Source: Penicillus capitatus
Lineage: Eukaryota > Chlorophyta
Direction of reading: 5' to 3'
DNA length: 64,000 bases
NCBI GenBank assembly: GCA_965649825.1
Contig: OZ287696.1
Coordinates: forward strand, 496,001 to 560,000
The notes beneath the pieces were generated by a model that did not search any database, had not been told where the DNA came from, and worked only from the letters and a program-made list of their open reading frames with translations. Shown here in pieces: positions 35,701 through 47,510 of the stretch; position 1 is the stretch's first letter, and every line of letters begins with the position of its first letter. The translations under genes were made by a program, and so were the position numbers.

Positions 35701-36180
35701 TCAGCTCTGCTTCATCGGGTCTTGTATCTCCTCGTAAGCCATTTCTAACGTTAGACGCAGCAATCCGTAGGCCGTATGTCCGTAACCGGCGCGAGTTTTT
35801 AGAGTCTCAACGCTAACGCCAGACAGGACTATCCTGTTATTTAAAAGAAAGAGCTGATATAACTGAGTTTGTGCATGTTTCTGTTTGCATCGTACCCTAC
35901 AGAGATCTGCAAAGTCTTCGCAAATAGTTCAAGTGTATCGCTCTCTGCGACAGTGAAAATGCGACAAGACTGAGCTTCTTCACGTTCCAGATGCTTTCTC
36001 ATCTAGAAAAGTCACACGAGAACCTCAGATACGATTCATGACCAGATCCTCGACTGAAACGTTGAAACTGTTAGCGAGAACAACAAGAGTAAAGATCAAC
36101 CTTCCAGATTCACAAAGACAACGTATGCAACGTACGACTCGCTGCGCTTAAGAAGGATTCTTTCTCAGAACTTAAAACAG
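35701..36180 (-). CDS. Unrecognised multi-exon gene in duplication, copy 2
   Basis: Paralogue of the gene at 32715-33190. The same three exons are intact: TLVVLANSFNVSVEDL, MRKHLEREEAQSCRIFTVAES, and IVLSGVSVETLKTR to DPMKQS. Most differences seen by eye change the residue (for example H/R, V/F, A/V, P/L, R/Q). A possible upstream exon present in copy 1 has TGA in place of TGG here. Whether either copy is expressed cannot be told. Confidence 0.45.
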
Positions 36181-36302
36181 CGGGAAGAAAAAGTGTCTGT
36201 CCGTTCTTATTCTTTTACGAATCTAGGAGATCCATAAGAAACAACAAGATCAACAAGTCTGGAACAAAAGGCACAAAGTACATTACGAAAAAAACTTCTC
36301 AG

Positions 36303-36599
36303 ACGACGCCAGAGATGATACTCACGACAACAATCTGCGACAAATACAAAGTGGTGTTCGCACTACAAGAAATGCACTAAGATATGAACAACGGCCATTA
36401 TCACCGCAAGGCTAATCGAAAGAACCTTCCTTGAGACGCCATCTGACAAATGCTAACGAAAATCCACAGTCCACCGAAGCCATAGTTATTATGCACTTGA
36501 CCCCTCCGCAATTGCATTGCTTGAGTTGACAGTTCATCTGCAAAAAAAGTTTGTTTACGCATACATTAAGGCGGCCAACTACTTAAGAAAAAACGTTGC
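36303..36599. other. Gap between duplication and GT14 cluster
   Basis: About 300 bases without a recognisable feature. I looked for the missing 3' half of the deneddylase here and did not find it. Confidence 0.5.
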
Positions 36600-38648
36600 T
36601 CAGCACCAGAAGCCCAATTCACCTCCATTGCATGAGAGGGAGACCGCGAGTGTGTTCTTAACAGCCTGTTTTGGGAACTTTCTTGCAAACAGAGGACACT
36701 TCTGATCCATAGGATGGAATCCACTTTTCACAACCTGCAAGCACAATGCCGATCTCAAGCACGACCAGAAGTGAAAGGCCCGGTTACCCAGTCATCGACA
36801 CCCCGTGGGGTAGACGGTTTCAGATCGGCATTGTTATACGTCACGCAATGATCTCTTTCGGATTCGTCGACGAAGAAGGCGTTCGTCGCTGCCTGTGCCT
36901 CGGAGTACTTGCACGTCCAGGCGTCTCCTTTTAACCTGAAAGAAGCGCTCCACTCCGCGGAAACCGTCACGAGGTTTACCGTTTGAAAAGGTCATTGTGG
37001 ATGCCTTCCACATCAACATCACTCGTCGGGTATTCGTTGTCACCTCCTTCCCAATAAGCCGTCGTCAAACTGCCAAAGCAATCCGTCTGAAACGCGACAC
37101 CTTACGCGTGGTTGGCATGCATCACAGTTTACTTCATCGTCTTGTCCGTGGGTGGCGAGAACAGATGGTATGTAGTGCACTGTCGGATCACAAAGACGTT
37201 CGTGCGGGTTACAGTATAGATCAAAGCCTCCGAAGAGTCGGGTGTCACGGACGATCAGTTCAGCGTGAGACCTCATCAACGAGAACCACGGATTGGATGT
37301 GCGCCAATGGGTATCGTTGAAGAACTCCGTAGCCATGCGGCTGTCGTAACTACAATGGGACCGGCCGTCAAAAGGAATGTCTGGAAAGAGGTGTGTACCT
37401 TTCGATATCTCGCAATGGATCATCGCTTTGGCAAGCATTCAGCCGACTTTTGGTGTCTGATAAGAGAGACAGATAGATCATCTCTGGTCTGTACAGTGGC
37501 ACGCAGTACTCGGAGACTAAAACGAATCGCCTAGAAACGACAGCCGTAGTCTCTTCAGATGTCTGTTGCTATCGTACTGGTTTCGCGCATCTTGAAGAGC
37601 ATTCCAAAGCAGCTCAATCTCCGCCCGAACGAAAGAGGATGCTGCCACTTTATCAAACAGACTAACTCTGTTCGGCATTTCGGTGTCGAAAAAGATGCTC
37701 GTCGTTGGGAAGTCGAACTCTTGTGTGGGATACGTGTACACCTGGAAGAGTTTCTGAGATGCAATAACATCCACCCCATCCAGTGTTTCTGCAACGCACG
37801 GTGCATGAAGGTGTGAGACGAGATTGAGCTGACCGTTAAGCAGCCTCTTAATTTCGTCGTCGATGTGTTCGAACTCGGTATTGCATTGAGCAGTTCGCCA
37901 AATGGACTGTGAAGTGGAATTCGCTACCTGTATCCGTTTCTTGCCATCCGATCACATGACGATGTCTCACCTCATTGTCTGATACGCTGTCCTCTGCCTG
38001 TGCATCATATGTGAAACTTCCGTCGAGGCGATCTGACAGATCGAAACGAAATTGAAGGCGACCTTGAAGACAGAGGAAGTTATAGGGATGCTGAGAATAC
38101 CTCTGTACCTGCAGCTTCAAAGAATGCCTTCCAAATAGGTTCGTTGTGGATTTCTCCCATCGTTATATACAGCAATGCCACCCTGGGTGATTTGTCTTCT
38201 TCGGGCAGAACCAGAACTTCGTAGTCCACAAAGTCATTCTTAGTATCGAGCTCTCTTGTCTCGGCTGTGCCAATGACGTTTCTTTGGACCTCTAGAGAGA
38301 TCCTTGTCTGTAGCAGGCGACGTGCTCATCCACAAATCCCCAAAAACAAACAACTCATACGTTTTCGCCCATTGTCTCCCCATCCATCTGCATTCTTTTA
38401 GTCATCAGTGTCTGGCGATAAAATACTGGCTTGGTTAGCATCTTTTTGGCAGATTCGCGCGATTGCTGCAAAGACACAAGAGTTCAGATGGTGTCAACAT
38501 GCATCGCTTTGTCTAGTTCAGGAATTCTGAAAAAGTTCTGTTTGAAAATTACTTGATAAAGGACAATGATGGACAGAAAGATACAGAAAAGGAAAAGGAG
38601 AATCCTTTGGTTTTCCATGGAAATTCGCCAATGTGCAGCCGGCTTCAT
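36600..38648 (-). CDS. Core-2/I-branching-like glycosyltransferase (GT14, DUF266), copy A
   Basis: Type II membrane glycosyltransferase, probably Golgi. ATG 38648; membrane anchor ILLFLFCIFLSIIVLYQVIF. Family blocks: ALLYITMGEIHNEPIWKAFFEAAG, KLFQVYTYP ... DTEM, ELLWNALQDARN, FVLVSEYCVPLYRPEMIY, HWRTSNPWFSLMRSHAELIV, VHYIPSVLA, and after the last intron CPLFARKFPKQAV with end GELGFWC. The W-F-x-L-x-R-x-H-A-E block and the CLFARKF end are typical of the plant DUF266 branch. Several introns of about 50 nt. Sits directly upstream, in the same orientation, of a paralogue's 3' end, so the pair arose by tandem duplication. Substrate unknown. Confidence 0.85.
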
Positions 38649-39082
38649 GTTTTCGAAGCAGAACGGAGAGCTCACAGTTTAAACTATGGTTAGTAGAATC
38701 GCCTTGAACTGTCCATCAGTGCCTCGAAACGGTTATGGGCAAGATTAACGAGAGGCATTTCCTGCTTCAAAGTGCATCGGGATCGTGTTCTCTCTTACAA
38801 AAGTGGCCGAAGGTTCTTGCGCTGCCAGAATGCTCTGAAATCAAAGTCCAGGTCGGCAGAGTTCAGCGGTATATCTTAGAGCGCGTCAACTCCGATCTAT
38901 GCGGCATTTCAAGGCAGGATGCGATGACTCTTTGTTGAGTGATCGACAGAAGGGGCAGAGGCAGAGATTGGAAGGGCTTGACAGAGTAGACAGGTGGAAC
39001 TGCATCACAGTAGACAGAAGAAGAATAAAGAACAACAAGGAGATTCGTTGAATCGATGGATCTCATGTTTTCGCGGGCTATG
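38649..39082. other. Spacer between the two GT14 genes
   Basis: About 430 bases containing the presumed promoter of copy A and the 3' end of copy B. No other feature seen. Confidence 0.5.
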
Positions 39083-41248
39083 TTAGCACCAATATCCTAA
39101 TCCGACCCCATCGCACGAAAGCGCTGCATCCAGTGTACGCACAACAGATTCCTTCGGGAATTTTCTGGCAAATAGTCCGCATTGCGAACCCAACGCTCGA
39201 AAACCACTCTCTGTGATCTGCCTCATCACAAAACATCAAAAAAAAAAACGAAAAGCATGACGATCGAGTACCCAGTTATTAGCTTTCTCTGGAAGAGTGA
39301 ATACCAGATCCGTCGTTTTATACACGACACAATGATTCTGATGCATTCTGTCAGCCAGTAGAAATTGTGACGATGCTTGTGCGAGTGCACCCGGACAGGA
39401 AGATGCATCGCCTCTCAATCTGATACCAAAGCCCATATCTGATCCGAAGATGTACGATGTGGTGGCTTTACTGTTGTAAGAGGTGGATATGGACTTCTCC
39501 AGGAGAGAACGATCTTGGATGTGGACCACCCGTCCACCAACTCTCCGTCAGCTTTCCCGTGCAATCCGTCTAAAGTGTGTCTTTCAAGGAGAAGGTTTTG
39601 TGGAATGGCACTTACCTCACTGTCCCGGCCGTGGAGAGCGAGAACTGAGGGAATGTAGCTCTCATCTGCAGCGCAAAAATGCATGTCTCTTGTATGGCAA
39701 TGCGCGTCAAAACGCTCGTAAAGATGAACGTCGTCCACCAGGAGCTCCGCATGAGGTCGCGTCAAGCTAAGCCATTGACCGCTCTTACGCCAAGAAGTCT
39801 CATTGAAGAAGTTCGTCGCCAGTTGTTCATCATATCTATCAGAGCATTCGTCGGTTGGCGTTCCAGCCAGCGTTCATGCCGACCTGTACATGAAACGGTT
39901 CAGCGATTGCGTCTTGCATGCGTCGATGCGGCTCTTGTTTTCCGACAGGAGATTCAAGTAGATGACCTCTGGCCTGTACAGAGGCACACACGACTCGGAA
40001 AGCAACGCGAATTTCCTATAAAAACACAAAGGAGGTTTGGATGAGGTCGCGTCGTTGTTCATACTTATTGCGCGCGTCTTTCAGAGCCGCCCGAAACAGA
40101 TTCAGTTCGGCTTGCACGACAATGGGCATGCCCCATGCATTGGTCAGGTTCACGCGTTCGGCGATCTCCGTTCCGTGAAAGACGCTCGTGTCTGGATACT
40201 GGTATCCGACTGTCGGATGCGTATAGACTGTGAAGAGTCTCTGACTCGATACAACGTTCGGCACATCTCTCGAAGCTGTTTCTCCGAAACGCGAAAATGT
40301 AGATGCCAGCCATCCACGTGCAGCGCACTTTCGAGCAATCTTTCTGTCTCATTGTCGATGTGCATCGACTCCTTGTCGCAGTTAACAGATCGACGCGGAG
40401 CCTTTTCTTCCTGCAAAGCACGCCGTCCTAACTGCCGAAAGAGCTTTGATGCGAGGAGAGAAGGGAAACAACAGGATGACACCTCGTTCTTGATCATGTC
40501 AAACTTTTTTCGTCCCTCTCCCCATGTGAAGTGCAGTTCTGGACTGTCTGGAAATTCGAAGCGAAATTGAAGACGTCCTTGGGAAAGAAACCGTACGTTT
40601 AGTGATCGCACTCCGGACGTCGCACCTGCGGCCTCAAAGAATGCTCGCCATACGGGCTCATTGTGGATTTCGCCGACGACGGGAAACAGCAAAGCCACTT
40701 TCGGGTGCTCGTCCTTTTCGATCGGAGCGATGCTATCCGAATCCTTCGACTTCGAGAACCGCAATTTAGGATGTCCGACGTGGAATGCGTGAGAGACATC
40801 TGGGCTGTCGACAGCGGTACTGTCCCTTGCGTATGGTACGTGATCATCCTATGTCGATACGTACAAAGCCAGACATGCTTTCGCACGAGGTCCTCGATGT
40901 GTGAGGGGGAGGCCTCACATTCGCGCTGGATGCGTTCGTACAACAGTCTGCTGTAAGCGTCGCGTTTCGATGCAGCGAAGTGAAGACGCCGACAACGGCC
41001 GTTTTCGAGAACGCGTATGAACCCTAGAACCATAACGACAGTCCATCGCGACCCCTCCACTCCATCCGTTTGGTTTGAGACCAGACAGCAACCAGGTACG
41101 TATGTTTTGACCTCACCTCGTGGCGGTAGATGACGAGCAACGGTATGCAGAGAATGCAAAGGAGGATGACCACCTTGCGCTTAGGAATCCGTCTTCCAAC
41201 CTCTGCTTCTGTCTTCGCTACTCCACTGCACGCCCAAATTTCTGCCAC
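39083..41248 (-). CDS. Core-2/I-branching-like glycosyltransferase (GT14, DUF266), copy B
   Basis: Paralogue of the gene at 36600-38648. Membrane anchor KVVILLCILCIPLLVIY near the N-terminus, then VALLFPVVGEIHNEPVWRAFFEAAG, RLFTVYTHPTVG ... SVFHGTEIAERV, ELNLFRAALKDARNK, FALLSESCVPLYRPEVIY, MTRPHAELLVDD, ADESYIPSVLA, and last exon CGLFARKFPKESVV ... GLGYWC with stop at 39083-39085. Introns sit at the same places as in copy A, for example the one splitting DARN|KKFALLSE. The start is unresolved: the anchor frame has no ATG before an upstream stop near 41270, so a short first exon is missing from the model. Confidence 0.83.
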
Positions 41249-41655
41249 GCCACGCTTCGCATTGGATGCGTGTTACTTTAAGTCTGAGCTGCGCTGTGTA
41301 GTCAGGCCGAGCGTTTGTCGACGTATTTGACTCCTCGGCGAAGCATTTGAGAAAACGCCACGCATACTTACCGTATTCAACACTGCTGACAGACAGTGAC
41401 GTTTCGACTCCTATACATTGCCATGTGTTTTTACACAGTCAGATTGAGCAACGTCTTCGTTCTCTGATCAAATCCCAAGCGGACCTTTACGTCCCTCGAG
41501 ACATTCAACCTTCCCCTGCGCCGACAGAAATACCGATCGTTTGAGAGGGAAGCGTAAAGAAGGCCTTGTTGAATATATGGTCGTTTGACAAAGACGACCA
41601 CAATTGCCAGCCACTCCTGCTTGGCTCGTTCGGGTCACGTCACCACCCATCCACC
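41249..41655. other. Divergent promoter stretch in the glycosyltransferase cluster
   Basis: About 400 bases between divergent GT14 copy B and the fucosyltransferase-like gene. A 65-codon open frame at 41347-41541 has no recognisable motif. The first exon of copy B may lie here. Confidence 0.4.
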
Positions 41656-42972
41656 ATGCGAGCCGATTGCTCATGCTGCTCTGACGCAGTCATGAAGAAA
41701 CCGCGTAAAACATCGTTGTTCTGGTCCGTGGCTTGTCCTGTCTTTGCCATCGGGTTCTTTTCAGGCGTGTTTCTAAACCACGTTACTTCCTCGAAGCATG
41801 CGTTCTTTGCAACGAGGCCTACGAATGTGAATCTTGTTGCGTCGTCGATAACGACCGAAACGCCGTCGTGTCCGTACCACCCTCCTGAGGTTCGGTATGC
41901 GCCTCTCGGCCCAGAGTTCACAAAAGAAATGTGGTGGGAAGACGTCGGAAACCGCACCCTCTACGTCGCCCCCTACACTGGACTCGCCAACACGCTACAG
42001 GCAATGGGATCGGCGCTTACAATCTCCTACAGACACAAGATCAACATACGGGTACTCTCAATTCAGGAATCGTTGGATGCATAGATGCTGTCTAGTTTGT
42101 CTTCAATCCCGATTGGTTCGGCCGAGCACAATGGGATGACCTTTTTTCTTTTCCGCTAATCAATTTCACCAGAACTTTTCCAGATGGAGAACGAAACGTT
42201 CACAAAACAACGTCCTGTAAGGTCGGATCGCCGCCTTTTAACTGGAAGGACGCAGAAGTGGAGTGGACGTCGAATCCAGAAGGCCCCGGTGAGATCGGTT
42301 GCGTGACGACATGCTGTTGGAGAGAGCCTCCATTTCCTCAAAATATTCTCTGGTTTTACAAAATCTTGCGCCCATCGGATAAGGTTCAGGAACACATCGA
42401 TGAATTCAAGAAGCTGAACGACTGGGATAACTATCAGTGGGTAGGTACCGAGCCTCCTCGTTCCTGATCCGAAAACTGTGGCCCAGGTCGGTGTGCATTT
42501 CAGAAGGACAGACAATATCGTGACGATGCAAGGGCTGATGAAGTTTATGAAAAACCCGGAGATGTTGGCGGCTGTAGACACATCGACAGCTGAGACGATG
42601 CTCCCAACGGAGAACTACTTAAAGCTGATGCAAGATCTTGCCGATAGATGGCCTGTGCACGACGTGGGACCGTATCAGGTGGTGAAACCCATTCGTTTTT
42701 TCTTGGCGACGGACAAGGATGAGTCCAAGAATCGGATTATGAGCCAATTTGCGCAAAACCAAGTGGTCTCCTTTGAAAAGGGTATAGATGAGCACGGTCT
42801 GAGAGTAGAGGTCTGGGGACTACAGTTGGCAGTCATAGATATGTTTTTGTTAGCCTCCTGCAGTGTTGTGATAGGAACACCGTTTAGTACATTCTCGGAA
42901 GCTGCCACGTACATTGGCGGCGCGCTGCAGCTGGAGCCCAATTTTGCTTACTCGAATGGCTCCCCGCAGTAG
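41656..42972 (+). CDS. Fucosyltransferase-like type II glycosyltransferase
   Basis: ATG 41656 in a strong context (CCACCATGC). Membrane anchor near residues 18-40 (TSLFWSVACPVFAIGFFSGVFLNH). Lumenal part: YTGLANTLQAMGSAL, FVFNPDWFGRAQWDDLF, DNYQWVGVHFRRTDN (the G-V-H-x-R-R-x-D-N GDP-fucose-binding motif of the GT10/23-related O-fucosyl and alpha-1,6-fucosyl group), FFLATDKDESK, and MFLLASCSVVIGTPFSTFSE. Introns at about 42050-42096 (beginning GTACTC) and 42440-42486. Lies beside two GT14 genes, suggesting one glycan-making cluster. Exact linkage cannot be told. Confidence 0.8.
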
Positions 42973-43099
42973 AACGCAAATAAAAACTTGCTTGACTGAC
43001 ATCATCACTATCAGTTGGATTTTCTTCTGTTTGCTTCGTATGATACGACACGCGCATCATCAACGAAATCTGCCAAGGCTTTGTGTCAAACCGACTCGG

Positions 43100-44503
43100 A
43101 TGTATCCTGCCAGAGTTGCCACTGCGTCGCCGCCGCCGTCCTTCCACAGTGTGTTTGATTTGGCAAAAGCGAAATCGCCAGACCTCGATGCGTTTGATCG
43201 AATCTTCGACGTCTATGCCTGCGAGGCGTCATGCTCCGTCGGCGAGATGCTCTCCCAGAAGTACGGTATGACGGTAGTTGGACGAGGCCATGCGCAACGC
43301 TCATTGCTCAAAGCCTGTTGCAGATGTTCCGACAGATAATCGGCAGTTTGTCATGAGCTTGAGCAACAGGTTCAGTCATGAGCAGACATGGTTCAATGCT
43401 GAACGCCGCAAGAAACCGCAGATCACTACAGAGAATGGATCCGTTCAAGATCCTACGCAAAACGGCGCGTCTTGTGATTTCTGTGATCCCTATCGATTCA
43501 CAGCGTCAGACGATTTTGGCAGGTCGCACATTCCATTCGGCATTTGCCCAATCGATGCTGCTAAACTTCAGGATTGAGACGCCCAGAGTGGTGTCAGCAT
43601 CGAATCTGTTTAAGTACTGTGCGCCGGGTCATGGTCTGCTCGTCTTCCGCCATCACCACCCGTTGGAATTCGACTCGGCCACTGTGCATGATTTGATGCA
43701 GTGTACACAGGAATGGATCAAAAAAGCGTCGAAGCAGCACCCCACTGCTTTGTACCCGCTGCTTATCTGGAATTGCTTAGAACGGTCTGGAGGCAGTCAA
43801 TTCCATGGACATGCTCAGATTATGCTAAGCGAGGTGCAACCAATGCATTGCGAATTGCCCTCGATGTCGCGAGTAGGTTCCTTTACCTTGTTATCAAAGA
43901 TTGAAAGCCGCCCAAGAGTCCTATGCTTCATCGTATGGCGATAAATCCTATCTGGTCACTCTTTTCGAGGCCTACCGAGAAGTGGGATTGCTGGAAACTT
44001 TTGGCAATGCTTCAGAAACGTCTGCCTGCTGGGATTAGCGATGCGCTTACTGAGAGATTGCATGTGGGCGTAGGTGTGTTGTCTACCCGAGTCTCACTCC
44101 ATGGAAGGACATGGAGGTGGTGCTGTGGAGCAGCTCACTTACGACTCCTGCATTTTGCTGTGCGCTTTCTTTGGTTTTGAAGACATTGATGGAGAAGTTC
44201 GGCATGCAGAGTTTCAATGTAGGCATTCAAGGAATGTCACTGCATCACACACCTCCATCCTGGCCAGAGCCATCCGAAGTCGGCGGAGTCATGGCAAGGT
44301 CAGGATACTGCCAATGACGATGCCATAGATGGAGAACCCTGCCGCCTAGAGTGGTATCTCGTGGGAAGATGACCAGCCGCGCCTCCGATTTTGGCGGAAT
44401 GGAGGTGTTTGGAGGCGCATCGATCGGACACACAGATCCCTTTGAGATAAAGAGAGTCATTCACGAAGACTTTCTGCAGTCACAAGAGAGGACGGATATC
44501 TAA
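43100..44503 (+). CDS. Galactose-1-phosphate uridylyltransferase/HIT-superfamily-like protein
   Basis: Nucleotidyl-transferase-type fold. ATG 43100. Blocks: RFSHEQTWFNAERRKK, a zinc-like CDFCDPYRFT, IETPRVVSASNLFKYC, HGLLVFRHHHPLEF, and SGGSQFHGHAQIML, the H-G-H-x-Q active-site motif of the GalT/ATP-adenylyltransferase branch. Later PSLTPWKDMEVVL, HTPPSWP and the C-terminal SDFGGMEVFGGASIGHTDPF. Introns after Y(G), DDFGR, MLSE and near 44030. Substrate unknown; UDP-hexose or dinucleotide substrates are both possible. Confidence 0.72.
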
Positions 44504-44530
44504 AGCTGTTCGTTGGGTACAATCTCATAT

Positions 44531-46481
44531 TCATTCCTTTTTTCGAAAACGGAGAAAAGGGATCCGTTTTCGCACCGCTGGCTCTTCTTTCTGGTCATTG
44601 GATTCTTCATTCAGATCAAAGCGCACAGTTGGCCGGGTCTTGCTTTTCTCTTTCGGCGACGTCGAGACCCTTTCTGTAAAGGAGTTCTGACTACCCGTCA
44701 GTTCCCGATTCAGACGATGAGCGGGATGGAAGATGTTTTGTTGGTTGCTCGGGAAGAAGGAATAACTTGGCAGTCGATTGAGGGAGGACTCCAGCAACAA
44801 ATCCCTGTCACGCTCCTCCTCCTCACTCTTGGAGAAGACCATGTGAACGAGACTAAGCGATTGCTGTGAACTCCGTAGCTGCAGATCATCTTTAGGAGGA
44901 GGCACACGATCCACCTCCGTCGCAAAGCGCCGGGAAGGAAAGGACGGTGTGCGCCCAACCATCTCCGGGCCCACAGGAGACGAAGAAGAGAGGGGACTCT
45001 TTGGCAGATGCGTTTTCTCCCGAGAAGAACGAGGAGCGCCCTTCTTTTCTGTTGCGATGGGCTTGGGCTTGGGAGTTCTTGAAAGAGGGGGTAATATTAT
45101 TTGCTTTGGAGGGGGAGATTGTGACCGAGGTTCTTGACTCTCTTCTTCGATCTTGTTTTCTTCCAACTCCTCTTCTTTGCTCTCCACTGTTGTCGTTTCT
45201 ACGTCGATGCTGGACTCTACTTCTGGCAATGCAGAGGAAGAGGATGTTTCTGCTTCATTCGTCTCCACTTCTGTATGTTGCACATCAGATCCCATGTGCT
45301 TCGTGATCCATGGGTGTGCTAACAACAGGTCGATGGATGGCCGCAGTCGAATGTTCTATTCAATACACCGTCCATCCACCGTTGAGATCTGTGCCTCAGT
45401 CGCAGAGACCAACCTTGGACAATGCTTGTTTAATGAATTCTTGGCAGTCCGTAGACATCTCTTGTGGGAATTTGGGATCGTCATGCATGATTGAGTTGTA
45501 TGTCGTGGAACGCGATTCCTGACATTGAATGATGATCCTTCGAGCACCAAACACTGTCTTACGTTTTCAAAGGGCGGAGATCCTGTCATGATCTCGAATG
45601 TCAGTATTCCGGCTGCCCAGATATCAACCTAGAGTGTGTTCTCCCGTGTTCGGTCCATTGTTCAAAGACATGTGGACTCGGGAATCGTAGACGATGGATC
45701 TATTGTTTTTGTTGTCTTCAGGGTATGTCTTGTTTGGGCAGTTGAGCACTTCTGGTGCCATGTAGTCCAATGTCCCAGCCCGTGTCACTGGGCGCTCCTT
45801 TGTCTCGTCAATGGAGAGGCCAAAATCTACGGAGCCGCGAAAATTACAAACAGTCATCGCTCGCACTTTGCATCGAGCATCTACCAGCGAGTTTGATCTT
45901 GCCATCTCGAGTCACGAAGATATTTTCAGGTTTGATGTCTCTGTGTATGACACCCTAATGCATCCAGACCGTCACTTGCGATTCGCTCTTTCAGGACAAC
46001 GACCTTCGCGTGGAGGTACTGCACGGATGAGAGAAAGGGATAGACGATTTGCCGAACGGCGTCCTCTTCACTCATCTTCGTCGCTGGTTTCTCTTTGATC
46101 TCGCCAAAGAGATCTCCCTAAACACGTCGAACATTTCTGCCCGGATACTGTAACGGACGAAGAGAGAGAACCTTTTCTGCGTATTCCTGGACCAAGTAGA
46201 CATACTTCGCGTCCTCGAATGCCGCATACTGTCGACAGAGCATCTCCTGACGATCGCGAAATGTCTGCTTGCAGACGGCTAACCATATCAATAATGTGCT
46301 CGTGGCTCAGTTCGGTATGCAAGAGGATCTCTCTTTCCACTTGAAATCTGTTGAGGACGCTCAGCTTGCTTTTTCGGTAGAGCTTCAGAACGACGATGAG
46401 GGAAGAGATTTTATCGAACGCGACGTAGACCAGCGAACTCTTTCCTTTATACAACGCTTCGGCCAGTTCAAACGATTCCAT
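44531..46481 (-). CDS. Serine/threonine protein kinase
   Basis: Kinase domain from ATG 46481: [21 protein letters not shown] (the glycine loop lacks its first Gly), VVLKLYRK with the ATP Lys, VEREILLH, then [13 protein letters not shown] (catalytic loop intact), KLADFGLSID (intron splits the DFG region), [27 protein letters not shown], and [12 protein letters not shown] long Ser/Pro/Glu-rich tail of about 250 residues follows with possible phosphorylation sites, ending [11 protein letters not shown]. The overall kinase resembles Aurora-like or CAMK-like families (GTLDYMAPE), without a clear orthologue. At least five introns. Confidence 0.87.
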
Positions 46482-46900
46482 ACACCTGGGAGCCCGTTCG
46501 CTATGCCTTGGGCCGTCGGCGCACAGTTATCACCATCGCCCTTCTGGACGTTGCATTTTGGCTGGCAGCGACGGCGAAACACGGACGAGGCGCGATTTTG
46601 CGCAGTTCCATTGAATGTCGATATCGTTCTTGAGGCCACTGCCTAGTTCACAACGCGGTTCTTCGCAGCACGATGATGCGCAGCCGCTGTCTCGGTGACA
46701 TAAATTCTCCTCCTTCATTTTCGTCCCTGACAGCATGCATTCATCTAAGCTTAGCTGGCTTGAACGTGGAGCGAAAGCTATGTGAATATGCTGTGGTGTG
46801 CCTCAAAAGCCACGACAGCCAGAATTCTCTCGCAACCGTCTACGGGTTTCGCTTTTAAGCACGTCGACGACACAATTGGAGATACACCATTACTCGAAGC
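46482..46900. other. Divergent intergenic stretch
   Basis: About 420 bases between the kinase start and the LQY1-like gene. Short overlapping open frames only; nothing recognised. Confidence 0.45.
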
Positions 46901-47465
46901 ATGGCGCACTTGTCTCATCCCACGGCGTTAAGGGAAAACGTTCCTCGGCGTATTACCCTCCATGCGCACAACGCTGCGAAACGAACCACAGCCTTCTGTC
47001 GTCGTCCACGTATCCCCCTGCGTGGAGGTATGCATTCCCTGTCCGTCCGTACTGTTGCTTGGCAATGCAGCGCTCTCTGTTTCTAGTTTTTGTTAAAGTA
47101 TTGGTCGTTGCTGCTCTGCCATGGATTGCCGATATGGTTGTCACGCGACTCGTACGTGAGATACCTCTCCTAGACCCTAGTTTCGTAAATTGCCATGCAG
47201 AAACCCAAAGAATGTCGCAAATGCGGAGGAGCCCGTACATTGTCCTGTCCGCTCTGCAAGTCACAGAGAAAGGTATATTGTCCATCTCTCTCTCACTTTC
47301 CAAAACTCCTCATGTCATGACCAGGTGAGCGGCTTCTTCAGGGCTTCCCAGCTGCGAGGCTGTACTCGGTGTCAAGGGGAAGGCAGAATTCCATGTCCAC
47401 ATTGTCGAGCGACAGGAATTCAGAATAATTGGCTTTGGAGCTCCACTAGAACAAGCACCTCGTAG
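46901..47465 (+). CDS. DnaJ-type zinc-finger membrane protein, LQY1-like
   Basis: Start MAHLSHPTALREN, an Arg/His/Ala-rich N-terminus like a plastid transit peptide, a hydrophobic helix VFVKVLVVAALPWIADMVV, then a DnaJ-type zinc finger: CRKCGGARTLSCPLCKSQ and CTRCQGEGRIPCPHCRATG. This order (transit, one helix, zinc finger) is that of plant LQY1, a thylakoid protein involved in photosystem II repair. Introns at about 47031-47089, 47152-47200 and 47275-47325; after the middle one TRL joins KPKECRKC in phase. Ends WLWSSTRTSTS. Confidence 0.75.
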
Positions 47466-47510
47466 ATCCTTGATGCTCCATCCACCATGTCGTACACTGC
47501 ATCGATGTAA

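Larger units (their letters stand above)
34952..36302. repeat. 1.35 kb direct duplication, copy 2
   Basis: Second copy of 31959-33314, same orientation, about 1.6 kb further on. Its left edge cuts into the deneddylase remnant. Its right edge (after ACTTCTCAG) runs into unrelated sequence. The copy lacks the 3' exons of the first duplicated gene, which shows that it is the derived copy. Confidence 0.95.

Noticed and set aside
31959-36302. Transposon or retroelement as cause of the 1.35 kb repeat
   Set aside because: No transposase or reverse transcriptase, no terminal inverted repeats and no clear target-site duplication; the repeat contains introns and pieces of ordinary genes.
36303-36600. 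Possible missing 3' half of the deneddylase on the far side of duplication copy 2
   Set aside because: No QxxxxDCG-type block or related frame is visible there, so a simple insertion into an intact gene is not supported.
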